Origin: Sphingomonadales bacterium
GTDB taxonomy: Bacteria; Pseudomonadota; Alphaproteobacteria; Sphingomonadales; Sphingomonadaceae
Assembly: GCA_027486275.1 (NCBI GenBank)
Contig: JAIXPM010000276.1
Span: 1 to 7,953 of the forward strand
Reading direction: 5' to 3'
Length of the DNA: 7,953 nt
Position numbers and translations under genes: made by a program. Below the pieces are notes generated by a model, which saw only the letters and a program-made list of their open reading frames with translations, was not told where the DNA came from and did not search any database. Shown in pieces: positions 1 through 6,392 of the stretch. How positions within the stretch are numbered: the stretch's first letter is position 1; the number at the start of each line of letters is the position of its first letter.

Positions 1-1217
1 ACGCCGCGCTGGCCGGTGAACGCCAGGTGGACATTGCCATTATCGGCGGTGGCGCCACGGGGCTTTCGGCGGCGCTGCATCTGGCGGCACGCGGCGCCAG
101 CGTGGTGATGCTGGAAGCGGGGAGGATCGGCCACGGTGCTTCGGGCCGCAACGGCGGGCAGATCATCCCCGGCCTGCGGCTGGGCGCTGCCGATCTGGTG
201 GCGCGCTTCGGCGTGGAGCAGGGCGGCGCGCTGTTTCACCTCGCCCTGTCGGCCCGCGATCTCGTGGTCGATCTGGTGGCGCGGCACGGCATTGATTGCG
301 ACCTGGCGCTCACCGGACATCTGCTCACCGCCATGCGTCCGCGAGACCTCGATGATTTCGCCCGCGAGGCCGAGGCGGCGGCGCGGCTCGGCTATCACGG
401 CCTGTCGGTTCAGGATGCGCCGGCGGCACAAGCGGCCGTGGCCAGCCCCAGCCACGGCGGGCTGCTCGATGCCGGCGGCGGCCATTTCCACACGCTCAAT
501 TACACGCTGGGCCTTGCCCGTGCTGCGGCGGCGGCCGGCGCGCAGCTGCATGAACACAGCGCGGTGACGCGGCTGGAACGCGCGGCCAGCGGGGTGCGGC
601 TGCACACGCCCAACGGCATCGTCACCGCCGCCCAGGCCATCGTCGCCGGCGATGCGCTGCTTGGCCCGCTCAACGCCCGTGTGCACAGCCGCATCATGCC
701 GGTGGCCAATTACATCGTCACCACCGACGTGCTGCCCGATCGCGGTGCCGCTCTGATCCCCGGCAACCAGGCGGTGAGCGACAGCCGCTTTGTCGTCAAT
801 TATTTCCGCCGCACCCCTGATGGCCGGCTGATGTTCGGCGGCGGCGAACGTTATAGCCCGCGCCCCCCGGCCGACATGGCCGCGTTCGTGCGGCCGTTCC
901 TGGAACGCAGTTTCCCGATGCTGGCCGGCATCGGCATCGCTCACGCCTGGGGCGGCCTTGTTTCGATCACCCGCAGCCGCCTCCCCGACATCGGCCGCGA
1001 TGGCCCCGTGCTGTGGGCGCACGGCTATTCAGGGCAGGGCGCGGTGCTCTCAACCCTGGGCGGCGCCCTGCTCGCCGAAGCCGCGCTGGGCGACGAAACC
1101 CGCTTCACCCCGTTCGCTGCCGTGGCCCCCGCCGGCTTCCCCGGCGGCGCGCTCTTGCGCGGCCCGCTGCACGTGCTCGGCATGCTGTGGTACGCCTTGC
1201 GCGATCGCACCGGGTGA
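1..1217 (+). CDS. FAD-dependent oxidoreductase, PuuB/DadA-like (5' end outside window)
   Basis: Predicted FAD-binding oxidoreductase of the DAO family, closest in style to gamma-glutamylputrescine oxidase and other amine or amino-acid oxidases, which oxidise a C-N bond with FAD as cofactor. Numbering from the GTG at 27: the dinucleotide-binding motif GGGATG lies at residues 7-12, the acidic end of the second beta strand is E30, and the second FAD motif GASGRNGG is at 37-44. The C-terminal FAD-contact segment GYSGQG is at 333-338, after WGGLVSITRSRLPD. The frame stays open from base 3 to 26 (AALAGERQ, then VDIAIIGGG). Family members usually carry about 25-40 residues before the Rossmann motif, so the GTG at 27 is probably internal and the true start lies left of the window. 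The last residues (LHVLGMLWYALRDRTG) are the usual short hydrophobic tail. The substrate cannot be assigned. By eye the gene is more GC-rich than the genes to its right (44/60 in bases 61-120, 36/60 in 4501-4560), in line with its lying outside the proposed islet. Confidence 0.88.
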   Translation, partial: AALAGERQVDIAIIGGGATGLSAALHLAARGASVVMLEAGRIGHGASGRNGGQIIPGLRLGAADLVARFGVEQGGALFHLALSARDLVVDLVARHGIDCDLALTGHLLTAMRPRDLDDFAREAEAAARLGYHGLSVQDAPAAQAAVASPSHGGLLDAGGGHFHTLNYTLGLARAAAAAGAQLHEHSAVTRLERAASGVRLHTPNGIVTAAQAIVAGDALLGPLNARVHSRIMPVANYIVTTDVLPDRGAALIPGNQAVSDSRFVVNYFRRTPDGRLMFGGGERYSPRPPADMAAFVRPFLERSFPMLAGIGIAHAWGGLVSITRSRLPDIGRDGPVLWAHGYSGQGAVLSTLGGALLAEAALGDETRFTPFAAVAPAGFPGGALLRGPLHVLGMLWYALRDRTG

Positions 1218-1234
1218 CGTTGGATTGGCAATGG

Positions 1235-1275
1235 AAATGGTGGACGCGCCAAGGTTCGAACCTGGGACCCGCTGA
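1235..1275. repeat. Left copy of 41-base direct repeat (attL candidate)
   Basis: Aligned without gaps to 7165-7205, this copy matches at 38 of 41 positions, with mismatches at 1248, 1252 and 1255. It starts three bases outside the CCA end (aaatgg) and ends at gctga, after which the two loci differ completely (cctca here, ttaag at the other copy). Same orientation in both places. It lies 18 bases after the stop codon of the oxidoreductase. Confidence 0.8.
1238..1275 (-). pseudogene. 3' fragment of a tRNA-Lys gene (putative att remnant)
   Basis: Read on the minus strand, this is the end of a tRNA: the 3' half of the anticodon stem (TCAGC), variable loop GGGTC, T-arm CCAGG-TTCGAAC-CTTGG (one G-U pair), acceptor strand CGCGTCC, discriminator A and an encoded CCA. 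Homology to the intact tRNA-Lys at 7168-7243 stops exactly at the 3' side of the anticodon stem. No D-arm, anticodon or 5' acceptor strand follows, so it cannot fold as a tRNA. Three substitutions separate it from the intact gene. Such 3' halves are left when an integrative element recombines into a tRNA gene and carries in a replacement 3' end. A partial tRNA duplication is the alternative. Confidence 0.8.
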
Positions 1276-1567
1276 CCTCAACCTCGATCCTGCGCTGGTC
1301 ACAGCAGCGGCAGATCGATCCTGGGGGCCTGGACGCACGACGACAACATCTTCAGGCCGCACGCGAAACGGGGCGGTCACACCCCAGGCTTGATCGCCGG
1401 CCAACAGGGCAGGGGGCACGCCCCCAGCCCTGTTGCCATCACATCAACCATCCGCCATCAAAGCCAAGGGTTCTGCTTCTGAATGGTAGCAATCAGGGGT
1501 GCACGCCAATCAGCGCCCCGTTTTCAGGCTGGGCGCTTATAGAAAATCACGGACGCAGCAGGGTAAA
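1276..1567. other. Intergenic region before the enoyl reductase-like gene
   Basis: About 290 bases with no convincing gene. The short ORFs crossing it have arginine-rich shadow-like composition. The only clear structure is the hairpin at 1402-1435. Just before the next gene there is an AT-richer patch (cttatagaaaatc, about 1537-1549) that could hold a -10 element, but no -35 at a suitable distance is convincing, so no promoter is called. Confidence 0.5.
1402..1435. terminator. Long GC-rich hairpin, possible factor-assisted terminator
   Basis: Arms caacagggc (1402-1410) and gccctgttg (1427-1435) pair perfectly. After one A-A mismatch (1411/1426), ggggg (1412-1416) pairs with ccccc (1421-1425) around a four-base cacg loop. 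That makes 14 base pairs in all. Neither side has a T or A tract, so it is not a textbook intrinsic terminator on either strand. It lies about 185 bases past the oxidoreductase stop and upstream of the next gene. It could stop or protect the oxidoreductase transcript, or be a repeat-derived structure. Confidence 0.4.
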
Positions 1568-2785
1568 ATGGCCGATAAAAAATTCGACATCATCGTATAC
1601 GGGGCCACCAGCTTCGTCGGCCAGATCATTACGCGCTATATGCACGAGCAGTTCGCCGATGAATCGATCGTTTGGGCAATCGCCGGGCGGTCACGCAGCA
1701 AGCTGCAGCAGCTCAGCGATACGATCGGGCTGTCGGGGGTCGAGCTTATTGTGGCCGACGCGGCTGATGAGAACGCGTTGGTGCAAATGTGTGCCCGGAC
1801 CAAGGTCGTGATGTCCACCGTCGGGCCGTATGCGCTTTATGGTGACCTGTTGGTGAAGCTGTGCGCCACGACCGGCACCCATTATTGCGACCTGACGGGC
1901 GAACCGCAGTGGATCCGCAAGATGCAGTCACGCCATGCGGCCGATGCAAAGGCCAGCGGCGCGCGGATCGTGCATTGCTGCGGTTTTGACAGCATCCCCT
2001 CCGATCTGGGCGTCCATTTCTTGCAGCGCCATGCGTTGGAACGGTTCGGCCAACCCTGCGACCGGATCAACATGCGTGTTGTCAGCATCAAGGGCGGCGC
2101 GTCGGGCGGCACGATCGCGAGCATGATCAACATGGTCAAGGAAGCGGTTGGCGACGCCGATCTGCGGCGCGAGCTGAAAGACCCCTATAGCCTTTGCCCG
2201 CCTGGCCATGGCTTCTCGATCACACAGCCGGATGTGAAGATCGCTTATGATGATGTCTACGGCGGCTGGGTTGCCCCCTTCGTCATGGCGGGCATCAACA
2301 CGCGGGTGGTGCATCGGTCCAACGCCTTGAGCAACAAGCGTTATGGTGCTGCATTCCAGTATGAGGAAGCGGTGGTGACGGGTCAGGGCGCGAAAGGCAA
2401 GCGGATGGCCCGAACGGCGACTTGGGGCGTGAATGCCCTTATGGTCGGTTTGGCTGTGCCGCCTGTGCGTTGGCTGCTCGAGACCATGGTGCTGCCCAAA
2501 CCGGGCGAAGGACCAAGCGAAAAGGCGCAATTGGAGGGCGGCTTTGACCTTGTTTTCCTCGGGTCGACCGCAAAGGGCGACACGATAGGGTGCCGGGTCA
2601 CAGGGGACCGCGATCCCGGCTACGGATCAACTGCCAAGATGCTGTCCCAAGCCGCCGCATGCCTTGCCAAAGACGTGCCTGCCGAGGTGGCGGGTGGCTT
2701 CTGGACGCCAGCGACGATCTTGGGGGATAGGCTGATCGAACGGCTGCAGTCGCATGCGGGACTTACGTTCGAGCTGTTGCCCTAG
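1568..2785 (+). CDS. Saccharopine dehydrogenase-like / trans-acting enoyl reductase family protein
   Basis: A 405-residue NAD(P)-dependent reductase of the saccharopine dehydrogenase NADP-binding family, resembling mycobacterial trans-acting enoyl reductases and eukaryotic SCCPDH. Numbering from the ATG at 1568: the Rossmann motif VYGATSFVG is at residues 10-18, with AGRSRSKL (39-46) after the second strand as the likely NADP phosphate contact. STVGPYALYGDLLVKLC begins at 83, CDLTGE is at 107-112, the family hallmark HCCGFDSIPSDLG at 136-148, GYGSTAKML at 351-359, and the closing GGFWTPATILGDRLIERL at 376-393. The ATG at 1568 is preferred because AGGG (1560-1563) lies four bases upstream and the protein then starts directly before the Rossmann strand. 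An in-frame GTG at 1499 would add 23 residues unlike the family. Mycobacterial relatives act in phenolic glycolipid synthesis, but no lipid or polyketide genes are nearby, so the substrate is unknown. It appears to be transcribed alone. Confidence 0.85.
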   Translation: MADKKFDIIVYGATSFVGQIITRYMHEQFADESIVWAIAGRSRSKLQQLSDTIGLSGVELIVADAADENALVQMCARTKVVMSTVGPYALYGDLLVKLCATTGTHYCDLTGEPQWIRKMQSRHAADAKASGARIVHCCGFDSIPSDLGVHFLQRHALERFGQPCDRINMRVVSIKGGASGGTIASMINMVKEAVGDADLRRELKDPYSLCPPGHGFSITQPDVKIAYDDVYGGWVAPFVMAGINTRVVHRSNALSNKRYGAAFQYEEAVVTGQGAKGKRMARTATWGVNALMVGLAVPPVRWLLETMVLPKPGEGPSEKAQLEGGFDLVFLGSTAKGDTIGCRVTGDRDPGYGSTAKMLSQAAACLAKDVPAEVAGGFWTPATILGDRLIERLQSHAGLTFELLP

Positions 2786-2814
2786 GCGGGCAGATCGCAC
2801 TCAGTGAGGTCCGA

Positions 2815-2964
2815 TCACGTGCGCCAGCTGTCGTAGCGCGGTTCGGTGACGCCGATCCGGCGATGCGCTTCGGCACCAGTTCTGCCCTGTGCCAGCGCGA
2901 TTTCCGCTGCACGCAGCTTGCCGATGATCGCCTCCGGCGTGTGCTTCCTCGCGATCCCATTCCT
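2815..2964 (-). pseudogene. IS3-family transposase OrfA N-terminal remnant
   Basis: The minus-strand frame encodes ARKHTPEAIIGKLRAAEIAL, continuing through RRIGVTEPRYDSWR and a stop. This is the N-terminal helix-turn-helix region of IS3-family OrfA, which binds the IS ends. Intact OrfA continues for another 40-60 residues into a leucine-zipper region and is followed by OrfB with the DDE catalytic core, and neither is present. Upstream, an ATG at 2960-2958 (minus strand) is one base out of frame with the coding segment, consistent with a small indel at the original start. No transposition activity is expected. It marks a past insertion and deletion between the reductase and cyclase genes. Confidence 0.7.
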
Positions 2965-2970
2965 TGTTCG

Positions 2971-2999
2971 TGGCCAAACCTCATCCAGGTTTTGGGCCA
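2971..2999. repeat. Imperfect inverted repeat beside the IS3 remnant
   Basis: tggccaaacct (2971-2981) and aggttttgggcca (2987-2999) are near-perfect inverted copies, separated by catcc, with two extra bases in the right arm. It sits directly upstream of the OrfA remnant, where an IS terminus would be expected, so it may be part of the IS end. A stem-loop in the flanking DNA is equally possible. Confidence 0.4.
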
Positions 3000-3068
3000 C
3001 TGAAAGCGGGGCGGAGCAGGATTTCGCCCGGAAGAATGGTTTCACATTCGGATGTTTTTGGCCCCGCC

Positions 3069-3096
3069 TTTTCAGGAAAAACAACTACCCTGAAAA
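3069..3096. repeat. 8-bp inverted repeat, AT-rich
   Basis: ttttcagg (3069-3076) and cctgaaaa (3089-3096) are perfect inverted copies around a 12-base spacer. The repeat lies 17 bases before the possible micro-ORF start at 3114. An operator is one possibility. A weak minus-strand terminator is another, but the long spacer and AT-rich arms make it a poor one. Confidence 0.3.
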
Positions 3097-3113
3097 AAAT
3101 TGAGGGGGCTCAA

Positions 3114-3248
3114 TTGTCAACATCAGGATCACCTACTGCTCTCATTGCGGGGGCAATGCTCGCCTTGCTGCCGCACGGCGCGAACGCGACCGGGAACGCC
3201 AAGGTCACATCGTGCCGAATTGGGTTGCAGGGCGCCTTGGCCGAATAG
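3114..3248 (+). CDS. Possible 44-residue secreted peptide or gene remnant
   Basis: A TTG start at 3114 is preceded by GAGGGGG (3102-3108) with a five-base spacer, a good Shine-Dalgarno. The product begins with a hydrophobic stretch, ALIAGAMLALLPHGANA, ending in a plausible signal-peptidase site (ANA, then TGN), followed by about 20 polar residues with one cysteine and a stop. The lack of positive residues before the hydrophobic run weakens the signal-peptide reading. The frame continues open upstream to 2964 through IS debris, so it could instead be a chance ORF or the start of a truncated exported protein. No family is recognised. Confidence 0.25.
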   Translation: MSTSGSPTALIAGAMLALLPHGANATGNAKVTSCRIGLQGALAE

Positions 3249-3327
3249 GCCGATGCACTGCCTGCCAATCACCCCGGGCCAAGCCTGACGTGAACTCTCA
3301 CTGCCTCGCCGATCGTCAAAACCTGGG

Positions 3328-5499
3328 GTGGATAATCTCCCCAAGTCCTCTTCACCGAGTTTGAAAATGTCCCAGTCGCACGCATTCGGGCCCCGGCCTT
3401 TGCGCTTTCAGTTGAGTTTTGGCGTTGTCACGCTTCTGATGTTTTCGCTCTTCGCCGTGGCGCCGCTGCTGGGCATCCTTGTCTACAGCTATCAGGAAAA
3501 TGAACGATCGGCGCTCGCCAACCTGGAGCGGCAGGTCAACCGCAACATGGCTGAAACACAGCAGGCATCAGTCGAACTGATTGATTCAGTTGCCCGCAAC
3601 ATGGCGATTGTCGCCGCGGTTACTGCTGCCAATCCCCGGCAATTCCGCGCAGACAGCGCCAACAACCTGCTGTGGCATGCCCTGATCGACGCAGACCATA
3701 TCGACGCCATCTACACCAGTTTCGAGGATGGCTATCACCGGGTGGTCTCGCGGATCGACGCCGACAGACGCCGATCGGACCCGTTGATCCCCGGCAATGC
3801 AAACTGGCACGCCGGTTATATCGACGCCTATGCCCCCGGTGCCGCCCGAGTCCGCCACCGAACATTCTATGCGGACTGGGGTGAAGGTACGGGCAACGCC
3901 TATACCGAGCCAACCAAACTCGATCTGCGCCAACTGCCCCACTACATGGCAGCCAAGGCAAGCGGCCGGTTTGCCCTTGGCGAGCCGGCCATCAATCCCG
4001 ACACAGGCTCCCTGGTCATGTCGCTTGGCACGCCGGTTTTTTCAGGCGGCGCCTTCGTCGGCTTTGTGGGCACAAACATCACGCTCGCCAACATCTCCGC
4101 CTATCTCGACGAACATCGGCTGAGCGCCAACAGCATCACCCTGATCTATGATCAATCGGGCCGGCTCATCGCCGCGTCCCACCGTGACCTGATGGTGCCC
4201 CGCAACGCCGCGAAGGAGGCGCTGCCAAGCCTGGACGACATCGCTGATCCCACGCTTGCACAGGCCATCGGCCTCAGAGACCAAGCCGTTCAACATCCCC
4301 ATTTGTTCACTGATAAATCCGGTCAGCAGTTCATCGTTGCTGGCAAGCCATTCCCGTCACAGTTCGGCAAGGACTGGGAAATACTGACGATCTCTCCGAC
4401 GGACGATTTCATTGGCGGGTTAAAGGAAACCAATCGTGACATTGCTGCCATCATTATCCTGATCATTGCCCTTGAGCTGTTGTTGATCGGCCTGGTGAGC
4501 CGCAACATTTCCCGCCGGGTTTCGGCGATTACCGGGGAGTTCAAGGACATCGGCCAGTTCAATCTCTCCAGCACGGTGCCTTTGCGATCCATTGTGCGCG
4601 AAATCGCCAGTCTCAATCTGTCCATCGAGTCCATGAAGGCGAGCCTGCGTTCCTTTGGTCACTATGTGCCCAAGGATCTGGTGCGAAGCCTGCTGGCCGA
4701 CGGCCAAGAGGCAACCCTTGGCGGCGAACGCCGCCGCCTCAGTCTCCATTTTTCCGACATCGCAAACTTCACGGCGATTTCGGAGGGGCTCTCGCCAGAA
4801 GATCTGGTGGAGGCCATGAAAGAATATTTCGAGCTCATGACCAGCGCCATCAGTGATGAGGGCGGCACCGTCGACAAGTTCATGGGCGACGGCATCATGG
4901 CCTTGTACAACGCGCCAACGGCGCTGCCGGATCATGCTATTCGCGCCTGCCAGTCTGCCCTCAATGCCCAGCACCGCCTGTCGCAGTTCGCCGGGCAGCG
5001 GGTTGAGTTTCGCGCGCGGATCGGACTTGGCATTGGCGACGTCGTCGTCGGCAATATGGGCACGCAGGAGCGCTTTGCCTACACGGCGCTGGGTGATGCC
5101 GTGAACCTCGCCAGCCGGCTGGAGGGACTGAACAAGGTTTATGGCACGTCGATCATGGCATCCGAAGAACTGCGCGATGAAACCGGCAATGTCTTTGAAT
5201 GGCGCCGCCTCGACCGGGTTGCCGTAAAAGGCCGGCAGCAGGGAACGGTCGTTTATGAACTTCTGGGGCGTTCTGGAGAAGTGGCGGCCAGCAGGCTTCA
5301 GGCGCGCGATGCCTATGAACAGGGCCTTGCCTGCCTCTGGGCCGGCTCCGTTGAGGCCGCGAGCCAGCATTTTCAGGCGGCAGCGGCCCTGCGCCCGGGA
5401 GACCTCGCAGCCGACACGCTCCTGGAACGTGCTGAGCGTTATACGCTTGCCCCGCCAGAAGCCGGCTGGAGCGGAACCGAGGTGATGCAGCAGAAATAA
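3328..5499 (+). CDS. Membrane sensor adenylate cyclase: dCache-HAMP-class III cyclase, TPR-like tail
   Basis: A 723-residue class III nucleotide cyclase that should make cAMP from ATP at the inner face of the membrane in response to an extracytoplasmic signal. Order: cytoplasmic lead 1-30, transmembrane helix about 31-54, periplasmic dCache-type ligand-binding region about 56-370, second transmembrane helix about 371-391, HAMP linker about 392-440, cyclase domain about 468-645, then a helical tail 659-705 (DAYEQGLACLWAGSVEAASQ onward) resembling one TPR unit. Catalytic residues look complete: metal-binding D477 (FSDIANF) and D521 (FMGDG), base-selecting K517 and D590 (ALGD), transition-state N593 and R597 (NLASRLE), phosphate-contacting K634 (VKG). 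The K/D pair predicts ATP rather than GTP. The start is uncertain: GTG 3328 gives the longest form, ATG 3367 (residue 14) is equally plausible, and neither has a strong Shine-Dalgarno. It converges on the Crp/Fnr gene, with 97 bases between stops, so the two are not co-transcribed. Confidence 0.93.
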   Translation: MDNLPKSSSPSLKMSQSHAFGPRPLRFQLSFGVVTLLMFSLFAVAPLLGILVYSYQENERSALANLERQVNRNMAETQQASVELIDSVARNMAIVAAVTAANPRQFRADSANNLLWHALIDADHIDAIYTSFEDGYHRVVSRIDADRRRSDPLIPGNANWHAGYIDAYAPGAARVRHRTFYADWGEGTGNAYTEPTKLDLRQLPHYMAAKASGRFALGEPAINPDTGSLVMSLGTPVFSGGAFVGFVGTNITLANISAYLDEHRLSANSITLIYDQSGRLIAASHRDLMVPRNAAKEALPSLDDIADPTLAQAIGLRDQAVQHPHLFTDKSGQQFIVAGKPFPSQFGKDWEILTISPTDDFIGGLKETNRDIAAIIILIIALELLLIGLVSRNISRRVSAITGEFKDIGQFNLSSTVPLRSIVREIASLNLSIESMKASLRSFGHYVPKDLVRSLLADGQEATLGGERRRLSLHFSDIANFTAISEGLSPEDLVEAMKEYFELMTSAISDEGGTVDKFMGDGIMALYNAPTALPDHAIRACQSALNAQHRLSQFAGQRVEFRARIGLGIGDVVVGNMGTQERFAYTALGDAVNLASRLEGLNKVYGTSIMASEELRDETGNVFEWRRLDRVAVKGRQQGTVVYELLGRSGEVAASRLQARDAYEQGLACLWAGSVEAASQHFQAAAALRPGDLAADTLLERAERYTLAPPEAGWSGTEVMQQK

Positions 5500-5566
5500 T
5501 GGGGCGCAATGGCTGGGGTGAACCGTGTCGTGTTCGCCGGTGCCGACGGGGGACATGACCCAAACA

Positions 5567-5580
5567 TGCGGCATGCCGCA
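5567..5580. repeat. Perfect 14-bp palindrome between convergent genes
   Basis: tgcggca followed directly by its reverse complement tgccgca, located in the 97-base gap between the cyclase stop and the Crp/Fnr stop. With no unpaired loop and no T tract it is not a normal intrinsic terminator. It could be a protein-binding site, or take part in termination of the convergent transcripts. Nothing else in the gap looks like a terminator. Confidence 0.35.
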
Positions 5581-5596
5581 CAGAGCGTCCCAGCTG

Positions 5597-6325
5597 TCAA
5601 AAACTGAGGCCGTGAGCTTCTCCGGAATCGACGAGTGCGCGCAACTGGTCAGGCGCCAGAATGTGAATGCAGCGATAGGACTGGCTGATCCAGCCTTTGG
5701 CCTCGAACGCCTGGAGCAATTGCCGTGTTGGATGACGAGACAGTCTCGCCGTCCCGCCAACGTCCTCCTGGCTGATGTAGATTGGGTGTGCTTCGCCTGC
5801 ATGTCGACAGCCGGCATGATGCAGGAGCATGGCTGCCAGCCGCCGGTCACTGCGGGACAGGAGCAAATCAGTCATAACATTGGCAGCGAATAATCCCGTC
5901 GTGAAGACGAGTTGAGCGACATGCTGCCACCAGTCAGGACGGGCGTTCAACATGCGGTGCGCTTCGCTGAAGCTTATGCTCAGGATCGTCGTCGCTGTGG
6001 TGGCATGGACATGAGTTGGACGTGCCGCTCCAAGCAGCGGCGCATAGCCGTGCCAATAGCCTCGATTGACCAAAACGGCCGTCGGCGCATCTGGTGCACC
6101 CAACGCCGGCAGTACGGCCACCTGCCCAGCGGCTATTCCGTACATACCTGGGCCCACGTCAGCACCGCCGCCCGCTGTGGAAATCTGATCGCCTGCTGCA
6201 AATGTTCGGAGACGGCCCGCAGCCAGGAATGCCTCGCGGAAATCAGCGGGCCTGGTTGCCAGCCATCCTTCACGTTCCAAAACATTGCACGCATCGGCCA
6301 TCGAAATGGGCGCAAGATCTGACAT
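5597..6325 (-). CDS. Crp/Fnr-family transcriptional regulator
   Basis: A 242-residue regulator with an N-terminal cyclic-nucleotide-binding-type beta barrel (about 35-125), a dimerisation helix (about 130-158) and a C-terminal winged helix (about 160-232). The helix-turn-helix is ISQEDVGGTARLSRHPTRQL (184-203) and fits the family. The sensor domain departs from E. coli CRP: where CRP has FIGEL, this protein has WHGYA (91-95), so the ribose-binding Glu72 is Tyr94. Arg82 seems kept as R102, Ser83 is Pro103, and T127/S128 of the C-helix align with alanines. It also lacks the N-terminal cysteine cluster of FNR. The ligand may therefore be something other than cAMP, or absent. The start ATG (6325-6323) has AAGGA at 6342-6338, 12 bases upstream. 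The gene diverges from the 6393 ORF across 67 bases, so it could control itself and the HTH-alphaCTD unit. Confidence 0.88.
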   Translation of the reverse strand: MSDLAPISMADACNVLEREGWLATRPADFREAFLAAGRLRTFAAGDQISTAGGGADVGPGMYGIAAGQVAVLPALGAPDAPTAVLVNRGYWHGYAPLLGAARPTHVHATTATTILSISFSEAHRMLNARPDWWQHVAQLVFTTGLFAANVMTDLLLSRSDRRLAAMLLHHAGCRHAGEAHPIYISQEDVGGTARLSRHPTRQLLQAFEAKGWISQSYRCIHILAPDQLRALVDSGEAHGLSF

Positions 6326-6342
6326 TGGACTGAACGATCCTT

Positions 6343-6377
6343 TTTGGGCGCCGTCCCTAGCCTAGGTCTTCCCCAAA
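6343..6377. promoter_or_regulatory. Nested dyad in the divergent promoter region (operator candidate)
   Basis: In the 67 bases between the Crp/Fnr start and the 6393 start, cctag-c-ctagg (6356-6366) is an 11-base perfect palindrome. Outer arms tttggg (6343-6348) and cccaaa (6372-6377) form a second inverted repeat centred within one base of the first. The position suits an operator for either divergent gene. It matches neither the Crp (TGTGA-N6-TCACA) nor the Fnr (TTGAT-N4-ATCAA) consensus. No convincing -35/-10 pair was found on either strand. Confidence 0.35.
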
Positions 6378-6392
6378 CGGAAGGAGAAGACA

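Larger units (their letters stand above)
2786..3327. other. Gene-poor region with IS debris before the cyclase
   Basis: These 542 bases hold an IS3-type OrfA remnant on the minus strand (about 2815-2964), an adjoining imperfect inverted repeat (2971-2999), a second inverted repeat (3069-3096) and one possible very small ORF (3114-3248). The rest, 3249-3327, shows no recognisable gene or strong promoter. It contains a short dyad GTGA-N4-TCAC at 3290-3301 whose spacing does not fit a Crp site. Confidence 0.5.

Noticed and set aside
1238..1275. A functional second tRNA-Lys gene
   Set aside because: Only the 3' half is present; the anticodon, D-arm and 5' acceptor strand are missing.
1499..1567. 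GTG at 1499 as the start of the enoyl reductase-like gene
   Set aside because: The 23 extra residues precede the usual N-terminal Rossmann strand and look unlike the family, while ATG 1568 has a nearby AGGG.
1928..2530. A 200-codon minus-strand frame inside the enoyl reductase-like gene
   Set aside because: The plus-strand gene carries clear family motifs throughout this stretch; this frame is its shadow.
3290..3301. GTGA-N4-TCAC dyad upstream of the cyclase as a Crp site
   Set aside because: Crp and Fnr sites keep six bases between the TGA and TCA cores; here there are four, and no flanking symmetry supports it.
4420..5850. A 476-codon open frame on the minus strand opposite the cyclase catalytic domain
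   Set aside because: It lies antisense to a gene with complete family motifs, its translation has no recognisable domain, and long antisense frames are common in GC-rich genes.
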